A stretch of 64,000 bases of DNA from NCBI RefSeq assembly GCF_001619985.1, contig NW_017264202.1, forward strand, positions 186,001 through 250,000, written 5' to 3'. The notes under the pieces are model-generated. The model made no database searches, was not told the DNA's origin, and saw only the letters and a list, made by a program, of their open reading frames with translations. The stretch comes from Xylona heveae TC161. Its lineage: Eukaryota > Ascomycota > Xylonomycetes > Xylonales > Xylonaceae. The position numbers and the translations under genes were made by a program. Shown here piece after piece: positions 12,963-24,641 of the stretch (its first letter is position 1; each line of letters starts with the position of its first letter).

Positions 12963-15522
12963 ATGACTTCGTCGGGCTATTCGTGAGGACCCTGATCATC
13001 CCCATCTTCTCGAGAGATGCCTGCCTGGCTAACACCTCGCCTCAGCATCAACGTCAATGATCCTGGCCTGATTACACTGGTCAATAAACTTCAAGATGTC
13101 TTTACCACGGTCGGAGTACGTCTTCTTCCCTCAAATCAATGCCTTTGATGTTTTGCGACAAAGGAGTCCTGTGGAATGCTGACCCGACTTGCGTGTTAAG
13201 GTTCACAATCCCATAGATTTGCCTCAGATTGCTGTCGTTGGATCCCAGTCTAGTGGTAAAAGTTCGGTTTTGGAGAACATAGTGGGCAGAGATTTGTAAG
13301 CTGCTGCACCACCTTTACACCTCATGTGTGCATCTGGTGCTGACATTTGCTGTGTCTAAAGCCTACCTCGAGGAACCGGTATTGTCACTCGCCGACCCCT
13401 CATTCTTCAGCTCATCAACCGACAAGCACCAAATAAGCCGCAAGCAAATGGCGTCAGTGAGGATGTGAAGTCATCAGATAAGGAGGCAAACGCAGACGAG
13501 TGGGGCGAATTCTTGCATATCCCGGGTCAGAAATTCTATGACTTCAACAAGATCCGAGACGAAATTGTGAGAGAAACTGAGCAAAAGACGGGACGAAATG
13601 CGGGCATTTCCCCGGCTCCAATTAACCTGCGCATCTACTCGCCAAACGTCCTGACCCTGACTCTGGTCGATCTGCCGGGGTTGACCAAGGTGCCGGTTGG
13701 TGACCAGCCGAGGGATATTGAGCGACAGATTAGAGAAATGGTTCTCAAGCAGATCAGCAAGCCCAACGCCATCATATTGGCCGTCACCGCTGCCAACACG
13801 GACTTGGCCAACTCGGACGGATTGAAACTCGCCCGGGAGGTTGATCCGGAGGGACAGCGGACCATTGGTGTCCTTACCAAGGTGGACTTGATGGATGAAG
13901 GTACCGACGTGGTGGACATCCTTGCGGGACGTATCATCCCGCTCCGGCTGGGTTACGTGCCCGTCGTCAACCGTGGTCAGCGTGATATCGAGAACAAGAA
14001 GGCCATCTCTTATGCGCTCGAACACGAGAGAAGTTTCTTCGAGAATCATAAGGCTTACCGGAATAAGAGCTCATACTGCGGTACCCCATATTTGGCACGC
14101 AAATTGAATCTGGTACTGTCTCCTTGCTTTGACCGCCTGACTGAATCGAAAAAAAAAAAAAAAAAGCTAACCAGCCTGTCATTAGATTCTTATGATGCAC
14201 ATCAAACAAACGCTACCAGATATCAAGGCCCGCATCTCGGCATCGCTGCAAAAGTACTCTGCCGAGCTCTCACAACTGGGCGACTCTATTCTCGGCAACA
14301 GCGCTAATATTGTGCTCAACATAATCACCGAATTCAGCAACGAGTACCGCACGGTGTTGGATGGCAACAATCAGGAGCTCTCGAGCATTGAACTTTCGGG
14401 CGGTGCGCGTATCAGTTTTGTTTTCCACGAGCTGTACGCAAACGGTGTCAAGGCCATTGATCCGTTCGATCAGGTCAAGGATATCGACATTCGTACCATT
14501 CTCTACAATTCTTCCGGTTCGTCACCGGCCCTTTTTGTGGGAACAACTGCTTTCGAACTCATTGTCAAGCAACAAATCAAGAGGCTAGAAGATCCGAGCT
14601 TGAAATGTGTCTCCCTCGTCTACGATGAGCTCGTCCGAATTCTTACTCAGCTCTTGGGCAAGCAACTGTTCCGGAGATACCCGGCCTTGAAGGAGAAATT
14701 CCACCAAGTTGTCATTGCCTTTTTCAAAAAGGTCATGGATCCGACCAACAAGCTGGTCAAGGATCTTGTGGCGATGGAGGCCTGCTACATCAACACTGGA
14801 CACCCCGATTTCCTCAACGGACACCGGGTAAGTGCTGGAATGTGATTTCTATAATCGGTACCTTCTAACCTGACACAATCTTCTAGGCCATGGCCATTGT
14901 GAATGATCGACACAACCAGGCCAAGCCGGTTCAGGTTGACCCTAAGACTGGCAAGCCTCTGCCACCAGCCGTGCCTCCCCGAACCGCTAGCCCTACCATG
15001 GATGCCATGACTGAGAGCAATGGCGGTTTCTTTGGTAGCTTCTTCGCTAGCAAGAATAAGAAGAAGATGGCTGCCATGGAAGCCCCGCCACCTACTTTGA
15101 AGGCATCTGGTACCCTTTCCGAAAGGGAGGGCATCGAGGTTGAAGTCATTAGTATGTAGAGAGAACACGCGCCCCTGTATAGTATGCCCCAAATACTGAC
15201 CAATCTATAGAGCTCTTAATCACTTCTTATTATAACATTGTCCGCCGAACTATGATCGATATGGTTCCCAAGGCTATTATGCTGACACTCGTTCAGTAAG
15301 TGACATGTGATCATCCATATTCATTCCTACAGTTATTGACGCATAATCAAAAGGTTCTCCAAGGATGAGATGCAGCGGGAGCTCCTGGAGCAGCTGTATC
15401 GTGCAGCCGAGCTGGACGATTTGCTCAAGGAAAGCGACTACACGGTTCGTCGACGAAAAGAGTGCCAGCAGATGGTGGAGTCGCTCTCCCGCGCGAGCGA
15501 GATTGTGAGCCAGGTGCAGTAA
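12963..15522 (+). CDS. vps1: Dynamin-like GTPase Vps1, vacuolar sorting
   Basis: Large GTPase of the dynamin family that acts in membrane fission at endosomes, vacuoles and peroxisomes. Seen: G1 [19 protein letters not shown] split by an intron after [17 protein letters not shown]3 [15 protein letters not shown]4 [11 protein letters not shown]; stalk [11 protein letters not shown] and [13 protein letters not shown]; and a C-terminal GED with [20 protein letters not shown]. The variable insert with [14 protein letters not shown] resembles yeast Vps1 rather than Dnm1. Best start: a 20-nt exon (12963-12982, MTSSGYS), intron 12983-13045 with branch GCTAAC, then [17 protein letters not shown]. An unspliced start at 13017 is also open. 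Other introns: 13116-13200, 13296-13361, one near 14113-14184 carrying an 18-nt A-run, and three near 14,827-14,886, 15,152-15,210 and 15,297-15,354. TAA ends at 15522. Confidence 0.96.
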
Positions 15523-16468
15523 AACATATTAGCTTTGTAGCATGAAATGGGTCGATATGCATGCATGGCGGATGCTCTCTTTCCTCTCTACATGAACCAT
15601 AAGCGCCTAGACGCCCGCTCTTCATTTAGCTCATGAAGCTTTCGCGTTGACATGTTACGATCTTCCTTTATTAATCCGCAATTACTCTGGAGGCCACTGG
15701 GCTCGACCATCATATACCTCGCAGGCGTTTTGCTCTTCTATTATTTTTGCACTATACTGCTTATCTGTAATAAGTAGTCGGGCTGAATTATCCCAGACCA
15801 GGCAAAGGGGTGGTCCTGTTGTCAGAGTGTCCATTGTGGGCTTGGGCAAGTGTTTGGTCATTATTTCTGCTTTCTTACACTTTTCTTCCTTTTCTATTAT
15901 ATTTTCTTACATGTTTTTAATTCAGAATAGAAAGTCTGGATGCAGATAATAGTACCATTTCTCATATCTACGCATCTTTTGATCTTTTCGTTTCAATTGC
16001 CACACAAAACAAGTGCAAAACCTTGCCTTTTCCGGCCATATCGACCAACTCACGTGACTTCGTGACTGATTCGTGTGCCCTTTCCGCGTCGGCCCGCTGT
16101 GTGAAGCGCACAAAGAACTGGTGCAGTGTGAGAAACGGAATTCATTTTGGAAAATCAATCAAAGGCTTATTGCTATATCGGATGTCTATCGAGAGATATC
16201 GCGCACCTCATTTTTGGATGTTGGGCATATCTGGACCGAGTTGTCAATAATCTAAACTGCACGCACATTGGCGACAACAATAACAAAATCATAACAATCC
16301 AGCAACAACGTCTACTTGCTTTTAAATCTCTTCTAAATGACACCTCCTAATTATCCTCTTGGACAAGATCGCTCAGTTCTAGCGCAATGAATGCGTAACA
16401 AAAATCACCGGAGTTTGTGGAAGAGGAGGAAAGTGATCCAAGTGGTAATGATTACGGAGTGATATCTG
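15523..16468. other. Intergenic: VPS1 3' region and ligase-like gene promoter
   Basis: No gene was recognised in about 0.95 kb. The AT-rich, T-tract-rich part near 15,850-15,930 fits a 3' flank. The segment 16,240-16,460 precedes the ligase-like gene and presumably holds its promoter. Confidence 0.6.
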
Positions 16469-19400
16469 ATGCCCTTCAAATTCATCTACATCTGCGACTT
16501 GCTATCCCAGCTGGAAGACCATGCCACGCGCGATCCACCCCTGCTGGCCTCGCAACAGCGCGAGCTCGACCGTCGGGTTATCGAATCTTGGTTCCAGTCT
16601 CACCGGCGGCGCATCGATGAATCAGGGACAACTAACCGCGCTGCATTGCTCAGTGCATTTTTTCCCGAGCGCAGAACGGATAGAGTCTATGGGCTGCAAG
16701 AAAAGAGTCTAGTGAAAGTCCTCGGGAGGTGCCTATGTCTAGGGATCGAGCGCAGAAAGGAATTGGCGAAGTGGGAGTCTTTTGGAGGCAGAGGAGAAGA
16801 TTTAGGATTTTATGTGGAAAGAGTTCAGAAACAGGCAGAGATGCCGATTCCACATCGAGACCACGAGGTTACAGTCGAAGAGGTGGATGAGGCATTGCAG
16901 GCTTTGGCAAGGGGGAATAAATTTAGCTGTCTTTCTTCCTCTTCTTCTTCGTTATCAGTGGGACAAATTACCGCTCGCCACAACGCCAACCTCTCAGGGG
17001 ATACGTGTGAGAAACTTCTTGGGCCAATCTTCTGTCGACTACAGTCTCGTGAAGCCAAGTGGCTGACCAGGATGATTCTCAAAAATTATGCACCGGTAGT
17101 GCTGCCGGCGTATCTAATACTCCGATCTGTACATTTCCTCGTGCCCGATATTCTATACGTACGGTCTTCATTCGAAGCTGCTATAGAGTTACTTCAGAGC
17201 CCGGAATTGGTTCTTTATCCATCGCAGCCTGGGAGAGATGTGGAAGGTATTCTCAAAATCACTGCTGCAAGATTGATGATGCCGACAATCGGATGCAAAT
17301 TGGCTCGGGCGCCATTCCTTAAAGCTAGGGTAAGCTTAAACCGCGAATTGTGCTGGCCAGGAAGGAAGAAGATTGACAAAATAAAGTCTATCAAGCATTG
17401 TGTCAATATGATTGGCGATAAGCGCGTGAGTGTCGAACGGAAGTACGATGGAGGTATGTTTCATCTTGTTCCTAAAGGAATAATTGTCTAATATGAGTAA
17501 AGAATACTGCCAAATACATGTCGATCTCAGCAGCGAGGGAAATTGGATTCAGATATTTTCAAAAAGTGGAAAAGATTCCACTAATGATCGACGAGCTATT
17601 CATGGGTAAATTCTTTCAACTATGTCTATGGATTATCACAACTAATATCTAGCAGTGTCGTCAAGGCCTGCCTTGGAATTGGAACCGACAAGTGCAAGTT
17701 TACTAAAAAGTGCATTTTGGAAGGAGAATTAGTTGTATACAGTGAAAGGGTAAGTTTTGTGATTGCTTGAATAGTGCAGGGCTCAGCAGTTCAGGAACAA
17801 TCCATTTTGGGATTTCACGAATTACGAAAACATATACCCCGCGCAGGACGGTATCTCGGTGCAGAGCAGGACTCGCCGTAAGTCCAACAATGTCAGAGAA
17901 TTTGGTCATCTCTAACCATCCCAGGCCGGACCCTCATGAACATCTAATGATAATGTTTTTTGATGTTTTACTAATTGATGAAGAAAATCTATGTATCATG
18001 CCATACGAAGACCGCAGAAAGCGCTTAAAAGACCTCATCACCCTGATATCCGGACGCGCAGGTCTGGTTGAACGGGAGCAGATGACAGTGTCATCGCAAA
18101 AGGGAATCCGACGATTGAGAAAAAGATTCGGAACTGCTATCAGAAAGCGCTGGGAAGGACTAGTCATAAAACCATGCCGAGAAGCCTCCTTTGGCATTAT
18201 CGGCGCCGAAGAAAATGATTACAAGGGCCGCTGGATCAAACTGAAAAAGGACTATATCAAAGGACTCGGAGACACTGCTGATTTTGCCATTGTTGGGGCC
18301 AAATATGATGGCAGACTAGCTCACCAGCACAACTCATTAATCTGTCGATGGAATGTCTTCTACCTGGGCTGCCTTGTCAATAAAGAGAGAGTACTGCACT
18401 TCTCCGATAAGCCCCAATTTCGAGTAATCGAGGCCCTAGATTCTGCAATCAACGCAGAGGATCGAATGACTCTCAACCACGTCGGCCAATTTAGAAGCAC
18501 ACCCGTCAGCAGTGCTCAGACAGGTCACCCTTTTGACATATGGTCCACGTGGAATGTCAATTTCAAACCTGACGTGATTTTCAACGAACCTTTTGTTGTG
18601 GAAATTATGGGAAGCGGATTCGACAAGCCATCTAGCGCCAACTATTTTACTCTTCGCTTTCCCCGCGTGTTGAAAATCCATTGGGATAGGACCTTTGGAG
18701 ACACTGTCAGCTTCGAGGAATTGCAAAAAATGGCAGAAGTCGCCGGAACATCTCCGGAAGGTGGCTCACAAGAAGATTCAGTGTGGATTTCGAAACTTGA
18801 GCTCGCAGACGAGGGTAAACGAACGACAAGGCCCGATAAGCATACACAAAGCAGCGAGTCGTACGGGTCTTCTCAAAAATCTAGTGTCCTGCATTCGCAA
18901 GACTCTGACCGTCAAGACCGTTCAATCACCGCTGAACCCGCGCCAGAAAATATGTCTTTTGGCCAACAGTCTTTCAAAACATGCACGGGCAGCTTCATGG
19001 CAGCGGCAGATCGTCTTTCACTGAATGTTGAGCCAACTCAGCCTGCGCCACGACATGCAGCGCCTGCAGGGGACAAAGCTATGCTGCCACCAAGAGAAAA
19101 GTCGCATAAGCGCACCATGGAAACGGAGAATCTTCCAGCCCAGGGCGCAAAACGAGCAAAGACCGCACCATCATCATCGTCATCATCGACTGCTCCCAAT
19201 AAACCGTCTTCTGCAAAACCCGGTATGCATTCATCCTCACAAAGCAACTCTTACAGCGGCTCGTCCATGCCCTTGGGTGATATCACAAATGTATCGAACC
19301 GCCGCAAATCGGTATCAACAACAAAAGAGATATCGCAGAAACGCAAGTCGGACAAGTGTAATTCCCAGTCCACTGAAGTATCCACAACTGCATCTGAGAG

Positions 19401-20334
19401 CAGTACCGTTCCAGCTCCTCCTCCTCTTCTTCCTTCTTTTTCTTCTTCTTCTTCCTCTTCTTCTTCTTCCTCTTCTTCTTCTTCCTCTTCTTCTTCCACC
19501 AACAAACAAAACGCACCACAACCAAGCACAAAAACGCCTTCCTCCACGAACGACTCTCTCACTTTTCAACCACCAGCACCGCCAAATCTAAATACACCCA
19601 CACATCCATCTCCCGTTTATACGACACCCACACATTCCAACTCCCGACGTCGCAACCATCCAAGAACCACCAGCCCAGCGCGTCAGTGTCCACTTCTACA
19701 CAAATACATTCTACTCGCTCCTGATCTCCCGGACTCTTCTATAGTTACTCAAACCCTCTCTTCTCACGGCGCGGTATATACCGCGGACTTGGATACTTTT
19801 TCGAAACCTCCTGTATCATCTCCAGCTACCCCTTCTTCTTCTTCCTCCTCTTCCTCCTCATTGTCATTACCATCTACTTCTAGCCCTGCAATCAAACCCA
19901 CATCTACTCACCCTCCAATTTCCACCGCACGCCTCGTTCTCGTGGACAGCCACAATCCCGAAAACACAGCCGCCACAATCGAGCGCGTGTTGTCCATCCA
20001 CGGCGGCATTCGACAGAGCGTTACGTTTTACGATTGGCGCGTCTTACTCTCTTTTCAAAACCGTGCAGCGGTGTGCGCTCAGGCTGAAAGAGAACCAATT
20101 CGCTCAAGCCGCTCGATTAGCTCGATTTCCTCCACATCTGGAAATGGAAATGACCACACAATCGCAGACGTTACTGAGAATAACGACAACAACTACAACA
20201 GCAGGACTCATGAAGCTGGTAATTGCTCCTGCGGGGCAAATACGAGCGTGAATTGGAAAATATATTTCTCGGGCCGCATATGTTGGGATGAAGAGAGACG
20301 GGAAAGTTGTGTGGTATGGGAGGATAGCGATTGA
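16469..20334 (+). CDS. Divergent ATP-dependent DNA ligase with Ser-rich tail and BRCT-like end
   Basis: Seen: a Lig4-like start MPFKFIYICDLLSQLEDHAT; an alpha-helical N-terminal ligase domain (to about 17,300); the nucleotidyl-transfer core with motif I KYDG in VERKYDGEYCQIHVDL (the Lys is the expected AMP acceptor), motif III-like FSKSGKD, motif IV EGELVVY, motif V EGLVIKP and motif Va/VI RWIKLKKDY; an OB-fold region to about 18,700; a roughly 900-nt disordered Ser/Pro/Thr tail with a long Ser run (19,435-19,498); and a C-terminal BRCT-like segment (about 19,690-20,090; LVLVDSHNPENTAATIERVL). Introns fit near 17,333-17,389 (57 nt, no stop), 17,452-17,504, 17,608-17,654, 17,750-17,780 and 17,880-17,925. 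It looks like a fungal paralogue of ligase IV, but partner and pathway are inferred. It could serve end joining or another nick-sealing role. Confidence 0.85.
19420..19500. repeat. TCT/TCC trinucleotide tract encoding poly-Ser
   Basis: A nearly pure run of TCT, TCC and TCA triplets inside the ligase-like gene encodes about 20 consecutive serines. Visible directly. Such a tract is prone to slippage, so its length may vary between strains. Confidence 0.9.
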
Positions 20335-20781
20335 GTCTTTGATAATACCGACAATACCGACACTGTCATGACTCATGAGGCTTGAGGCTGTTTGTAGTAA
20401 TGGGCCAATACTGCTACTCAGAACTCTTCAAATATAAATAATCATAGTCTAAAATATATTTATACATATATGTATCTATTCAACATTCCACTTTGTGAAA
20501 TTTCCATTCTCTCGAACAACTTGTCTTGATTGCTCTATTCACCTATTGTCCTTTTCATCTTGGATATATTTCACTACTCAGCCACGCAAACTGCCATCCT
20601 CCATCTTTGATTCTTCAGTGTTGTTCAGCTCAAGAGAACTGGTCGAAGTCTTGCTGTAGCCTGTTTCCCTTCTCCTCCCACTCCCCCCTTCCCAAAAAAA
20701 AAACTACCCGTCAAAGCTTCAACTAGACCCCGGCTCCTTTTTCGACATCTTTATCATCTCCTCCACCATCTCGGATTCTCG
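20335..20781. other. Intergenic after the ligase-like gene
   Basis: AT-rich 3' flank of the ligase-like gene (20,420-20,480), followed by a pyrimidine-rich stretch. No feature recognised. Confidence 0.5.
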
Positions 20782-21145
20782 ATGGAGGATAAATGGCTGT
20801 TCGAACAAACGACACCTGCATGGGAACGTCTGTTACGCGTAATGCGAAGGGCGCAAGAGGGGCGCAATGTGGACCGGTGGATGGTTGAGCTGAACGCATT
20901 CGCCGACCTTATCGTCAACGACCAAACGGCAAAGCATATGGTATCACTCCTAAACTGAAGTTTCAGGGTGGAAAGATGTAGTAGACGAAATCTTATGGTG
21001 TTGAACCACGACTTGGCCTTTGATGCGTACGAGCATGAAACCGATTTGCTCAAGGAACGCAACCGGACATTGAATCGAGTGTGTGACGCTTCAGGAAGAT
21101 ATAATTTGCGGAGGCGCTCGAAATTTCTATTGTTTCCTTGAAATC
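20782..21145 (+). pseudogene. Hypothetical gene fragment, two broken frames
   Basis: An ATG at 20782 opens a 58-codon frame (begins MEDKWLFEQTTPAWERLL) ending at 20958. A second plausible coding stretch in another frame follows (about 20,970-21,145; contains LNHDLAFDAYEHETDLL). Both look protein-like, being charged and helix-prone. The obvious intron, GTATCA at 20941 to TTTCAG at 20966, does not restore phase between them. I do not recognise the family. It may be a decayed gene or a wrongly joined pair of exons. Confidence 0.3.
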
Positions 21146-21151
21146 TTCTAT

Positions 21152-22500
21152 TCAGGGGAAACAATAGCGGATGTCTACTTGATGACAACAACACAAGTGT
21201 GCCACCGCTGCTTCTCTGAGATCTGCTCGTCTGGGCAGTCGAAACTTCTTCAAGACTTTGTGAACGTTTTCTGAATAAATGCTTCGCCATTTGTCTTTTG
21301 CGTTCTCATCAATACGAAATCCAATGGACTGCACTGCGCGCAGATAGCATTTGCCCGTAATCCAGTACTCTTTTCTCGCTTCCACGTAACGATAGTACCT
21401 CGGAAAATTTGGGATATATCTGCTGGGTAGAGGCCGGCGGTTGGTTGTCCATTTCTGCAGTTGAAATGTACTATAGTGCTTAACCAGTTGTTCTAGGAAG
21501 CCTCTGTTAGAGATCCCATGGCACTGCTATCATCTAGGAAATTCCTGAAGTTCCATGTTGCGCGTCTGCTAGGCGAGCCAAGCGGTAATAGCTGCACCAT
21601 CGAGCTCTTTGCATCAATTGTTTCAAAAAGACCTTGGAATGTTGCAGACGAGTGGGCAGGATGGCGGTCGCTGAGATCCTCGTTTATCTCTACATTAGGA
21701 GTGCAGCAATGTGTCTTCTTATTGTGGGTAAGCATTTTTCAACGGCATCTTGGAAGTATATGCACGCTTTTGAAAAGCTCTTCATGTCTTCGAGGGTGAA
21801 AGATGTGGTTTCCTTGCTCAGCTGGACAAGGGTTCCGCATGAGGTATCTCTGTGGACAATACAATATGTCTCAACTACCTCGAATATGGTGCCGAGTTCT
21901 GCTTTCCAATCGTCTGGCAGCTTAAACGCCAGGGAGACATCTCTAGGGACATATCATTCGCCTCGTCAAGAGTTTGAAGAATGGCGCGGCAGTCGGTTTT
22001 GAGACCAACTCGGCGCATATCTGCACCTTGAAGTTTATTGACAAAGTTCACCCACTTATTTGATGAATAGTCTTCTTTTGCCTTTCCTTGGTCGCCTTGG
22101 GGTAGGTCTTCTTGTAGCTTTTTTGCTACTTCAGTTAAAAAAATTTGCCAAGCAAACTGCGCATCTCATATAGTTAGTGTCAATGATTTCGCTTTGATGG
22201 AAATAAAAACGTACATGTGGCTTCATTTTCAGTTATTGATTCGTTACGAATAATGAACCAGTGTTTATCATCAGGCTCCCAATGAGACCATACAATAGGA
22301 AAGACCGCTCCCGCAGTCTGGCCGCAACGAACCGTGCAAGAGAGTTCCGATTTCGATCCTTTTCTCTGCCATTGCTGGGATTCTCAATCAAGTCGGTTTG
22401 TGTAGAGGGCTTGACCTTAACAAGGGTGTCTATCTCGATGCTAAATTTGTACTCAACCTTGAATAGACCTCTATAAAAACCTAACTGACTTCCGATTCTC
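21152..22500 (-). pseudogene. Amidoligase-like gene, degenerate
   Basis: Reading right to left: VEYKFSIEIDTLVKVK (about 22,450) resembles the start of fungal amidoligase-type proteins (FGVEIE-like), then IVWSHWEPDDKHWFIIRNES near 22,260. An intron with branch ACTAAC fits 22,158-22,213. Next come LTEVAKKLQED and VNKLQGADMRRVGLKTDC, then TSCGTLVQLSKETTSFTLED near 21,800, and WNFRNF near 21,540. Families of this fold usually carry CGTHVHxS at this site; here both His are replaced (CGTLVQLS). The frame must change at least four times (near 22,296, 21,925, 21,700 and 21,505) without usable introns. I infer a decayed amidoligase-like gene. Family assignment rests on motif order and is moderate. The product would have been an ATP-grasp or glutamine-synthetase-fold peptide-bond-forming enzyme. 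Confidence 0.5.
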
Positions 22501-23309
22501 AGTTGTTTGAGATCAGTAATTCGAATTCTAGGTGTTGGGACGAATAGGAGGTATGATATTCCCGTTTTATTCCATTCTGAAAGGTCAAACTGCTGAACTG
22601 AATGTTCGGGGTAATAGTCCGCTCAAATTAATTCTCGGCAGTTGTGCCTTTAGAAAGAAGCAAAAGACAAGACTCAAATGCTTGTCTCGTGGCTGGATTT
22701 TTTCTTGATGGCTTCATCGTGTTCTATATCTTCGAAGTCTGAGCAAAGCGAAGCCCTCGTAATGTTTATTTGGTGTGTGCAGTAAAGGTCCGGGATCGGA
22801 AAGCTCCGACTTCGAACATAAATCCAAGTCCGACAAGCTCTCACGAGCAGACGGACTTAAATATGACGGTGTGACTGAAACAATTATACAAATTGTTTCA
22901 AGCATCCTCAGATCTGTATACTAGAGCGTCAACATGTGTGGAATAGTGGAACATTTCATACAACTTTACACACCATTTCCAAGTAGTGGTATTGACGAGT
23001 TCCCCAGGCATTCAAGCTTTCTATCCCATATCGACGCAAATCAAAATCCGTTTTATGAAGATGCTATAAGTGGATCCTAAAAAGCCGACCAGGAATCCAT
23101 ACGGTCGACGTCCGGAAGTCCTAACGCGTTGGCAAGCCTTTCAGGTGACTGTAAATCCTTGGGTGCAACCTCCTGACCGTGCTCAGCGAGATAAAGCTCG
23201 AAATCCAAGACCGACGTTACGGTGATCAGAAGTCTAGTATTTCTAGCATAGACTCCCCATCAAAATTGTAAAGAGCATTCGTTTGTGAACCAGAGCTCCA
23301 TGGACTTTT
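22501..23309. other. Gene-poor stretch beside the broken amidoligase-like gene
   Basis: No intact gene. A minus-strand open stretch at 22,714-22,905 (contains SARESLSDLDLCSKSELSD) may be the former 5' part of the neighbouring pseudogene, but no join can be justified. Confidence 0.4.
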
Positions 23310-23850
23310 TCAAAGGGCATCGAGAAATATTATGTTTGATCTTCCGCTCGACCGTTCTGTATATTGTCGTTCTTCTAACATATAGTCCATGAAATTTCGA
23401 AGAATCAATAGATACTCATCGGAGTCAAGTTGGTCTGTTGGCTCTATGCTCAACGGATCGGCGAAGGCGACTGTTTTTTTGAAATCCAGAAGCTGATAAT
23501 AAAAATTTAGTAATCGCCGGACATATACGCATTCATCATGGAAGACAAAAAGCATTAATAAATCATCATAACCGTACTACTAAGGTAATTAGTAACTTAC
23601 CACTTTCAATTCTTTCAGCCCCATTGTCTTGATCAGAAATTCAGAATCTCTGTCGGCATCTGATTCACCGTCACTCTCACCTATGAAAAGCGGTACATCA
23701 ACAGCCTCATCGGTTAATTGGCGAGAGCGTCGATGGAGGATCAATCTTTCCCACGCGTTTCATTCGTCTTGCGTGGCCATAATCATAGCGTTTCCAATGG
23801 GCCGCCATTGCTAGAACCATGCAACCCATCTATCAAACTAATTCGTAAAG
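23310..23850 (-). pseudogene. Hypothetical protein, probably broken
   Basis: Two protein-like stretches: LILHRRSRQLTDEAVDVPLF running to GLKELKV (23,600-23,760), then, after an intron of about 100 nt starting GTAAGT near 23,601 and ending TTATCAG near 23,495, LLDFKKTVAFADPLSIEPTD up to the stop at 23310. Upstream, the frame has TGA six codons after the nearest ATG (near 23,781). The gene therefore lacks a clean start and is probably decayed, or else has an unseen first exon. Family not recognised. Confidence 0.35.
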
Positions 23851-24641
23851 GAAAATAGTCAACACAGAGCCGACACTTAAATAAAAGTATAGCCTGAGTG
23901 ACCAGAGTTTGATGTTGTAGGGATAAAGGACGTCAGACAAACAAGTGTTGTTGTCGGGTTGGTGTTTGGTACCAGGACCCACTGGACCACCGGTCGTTCC
24001 TTCCACTTATATACGACAATTTGTATCCATTTGAAATGTGGCCTGAGTATTGAATCCAATCATTCAATTGCCTTTAAATGATTATATCGCCACTGTGAAT
24101 TGGTTTGTTTCCAAGCAGCGCAAATTTGTGATTCACAAATAGAGTGATTATGTCGCCGAAAATATCAAGAGTACTCGGCGATCCTGTGAGTCTGCAACTT
24201 ATATCGTCAAATTTTGCTTGAAATTGATTCTCAGATTGACAGTAATCCTTGAACTAATTGAGAAGCTACACTAAATATTTAATGCAAATATAGATATATA
24301 ATTTTAACAGAATTCTGTATCTCTGGTCAATTGAATATCACCACGGTTTCTCGCGGCAGGCAACGTCCAATTATAGTAGTGATTGCGCTAGCTTGAAACA
24401 GTTAGACAAGCTATGCATTTCAATGGTCCGTGCGCCTTCCCCGACAACACGATACCGATAACGCTCGAGTGTCGTCATACCAAACAAAACCCGACCAACC
24501 CTAGAAATGCAGCTCATGACAGGAAAATCATAACATTACAGATATCTAAAAAATTCCATTTTGCGCCAATTGCGCTTGACAAAGGGTCTTGTTGCTTATG
24601 TGAAAGGAGCAAAGAAAATCTATCATTGAAGCATATCCAAA
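23851..24641. other. Intergenic before the sulfite-oxidase-like gene
   Basis: AT-rich DNA with no recognised coding region. The 3' part presumably carries the promoter of the gene starting at 24642. Confidence 0.5.

Noticed and set aside
14150-14170. A-run of about 18 nt in VPS1, seen as a possible frameshift or retroposed tail
   Set aside because: It lies inside an intron whose removal restores the exact Vps1 sequence ([15 protein letters not shown]).
20754-21290. Minus-strand 178-codon Ser/Arg-rich frame
   Set aside because: Composition is that of an antisense shadow; the plus strand has the more protein-like (though broken) frames here, and no splice sites support the minus frame.
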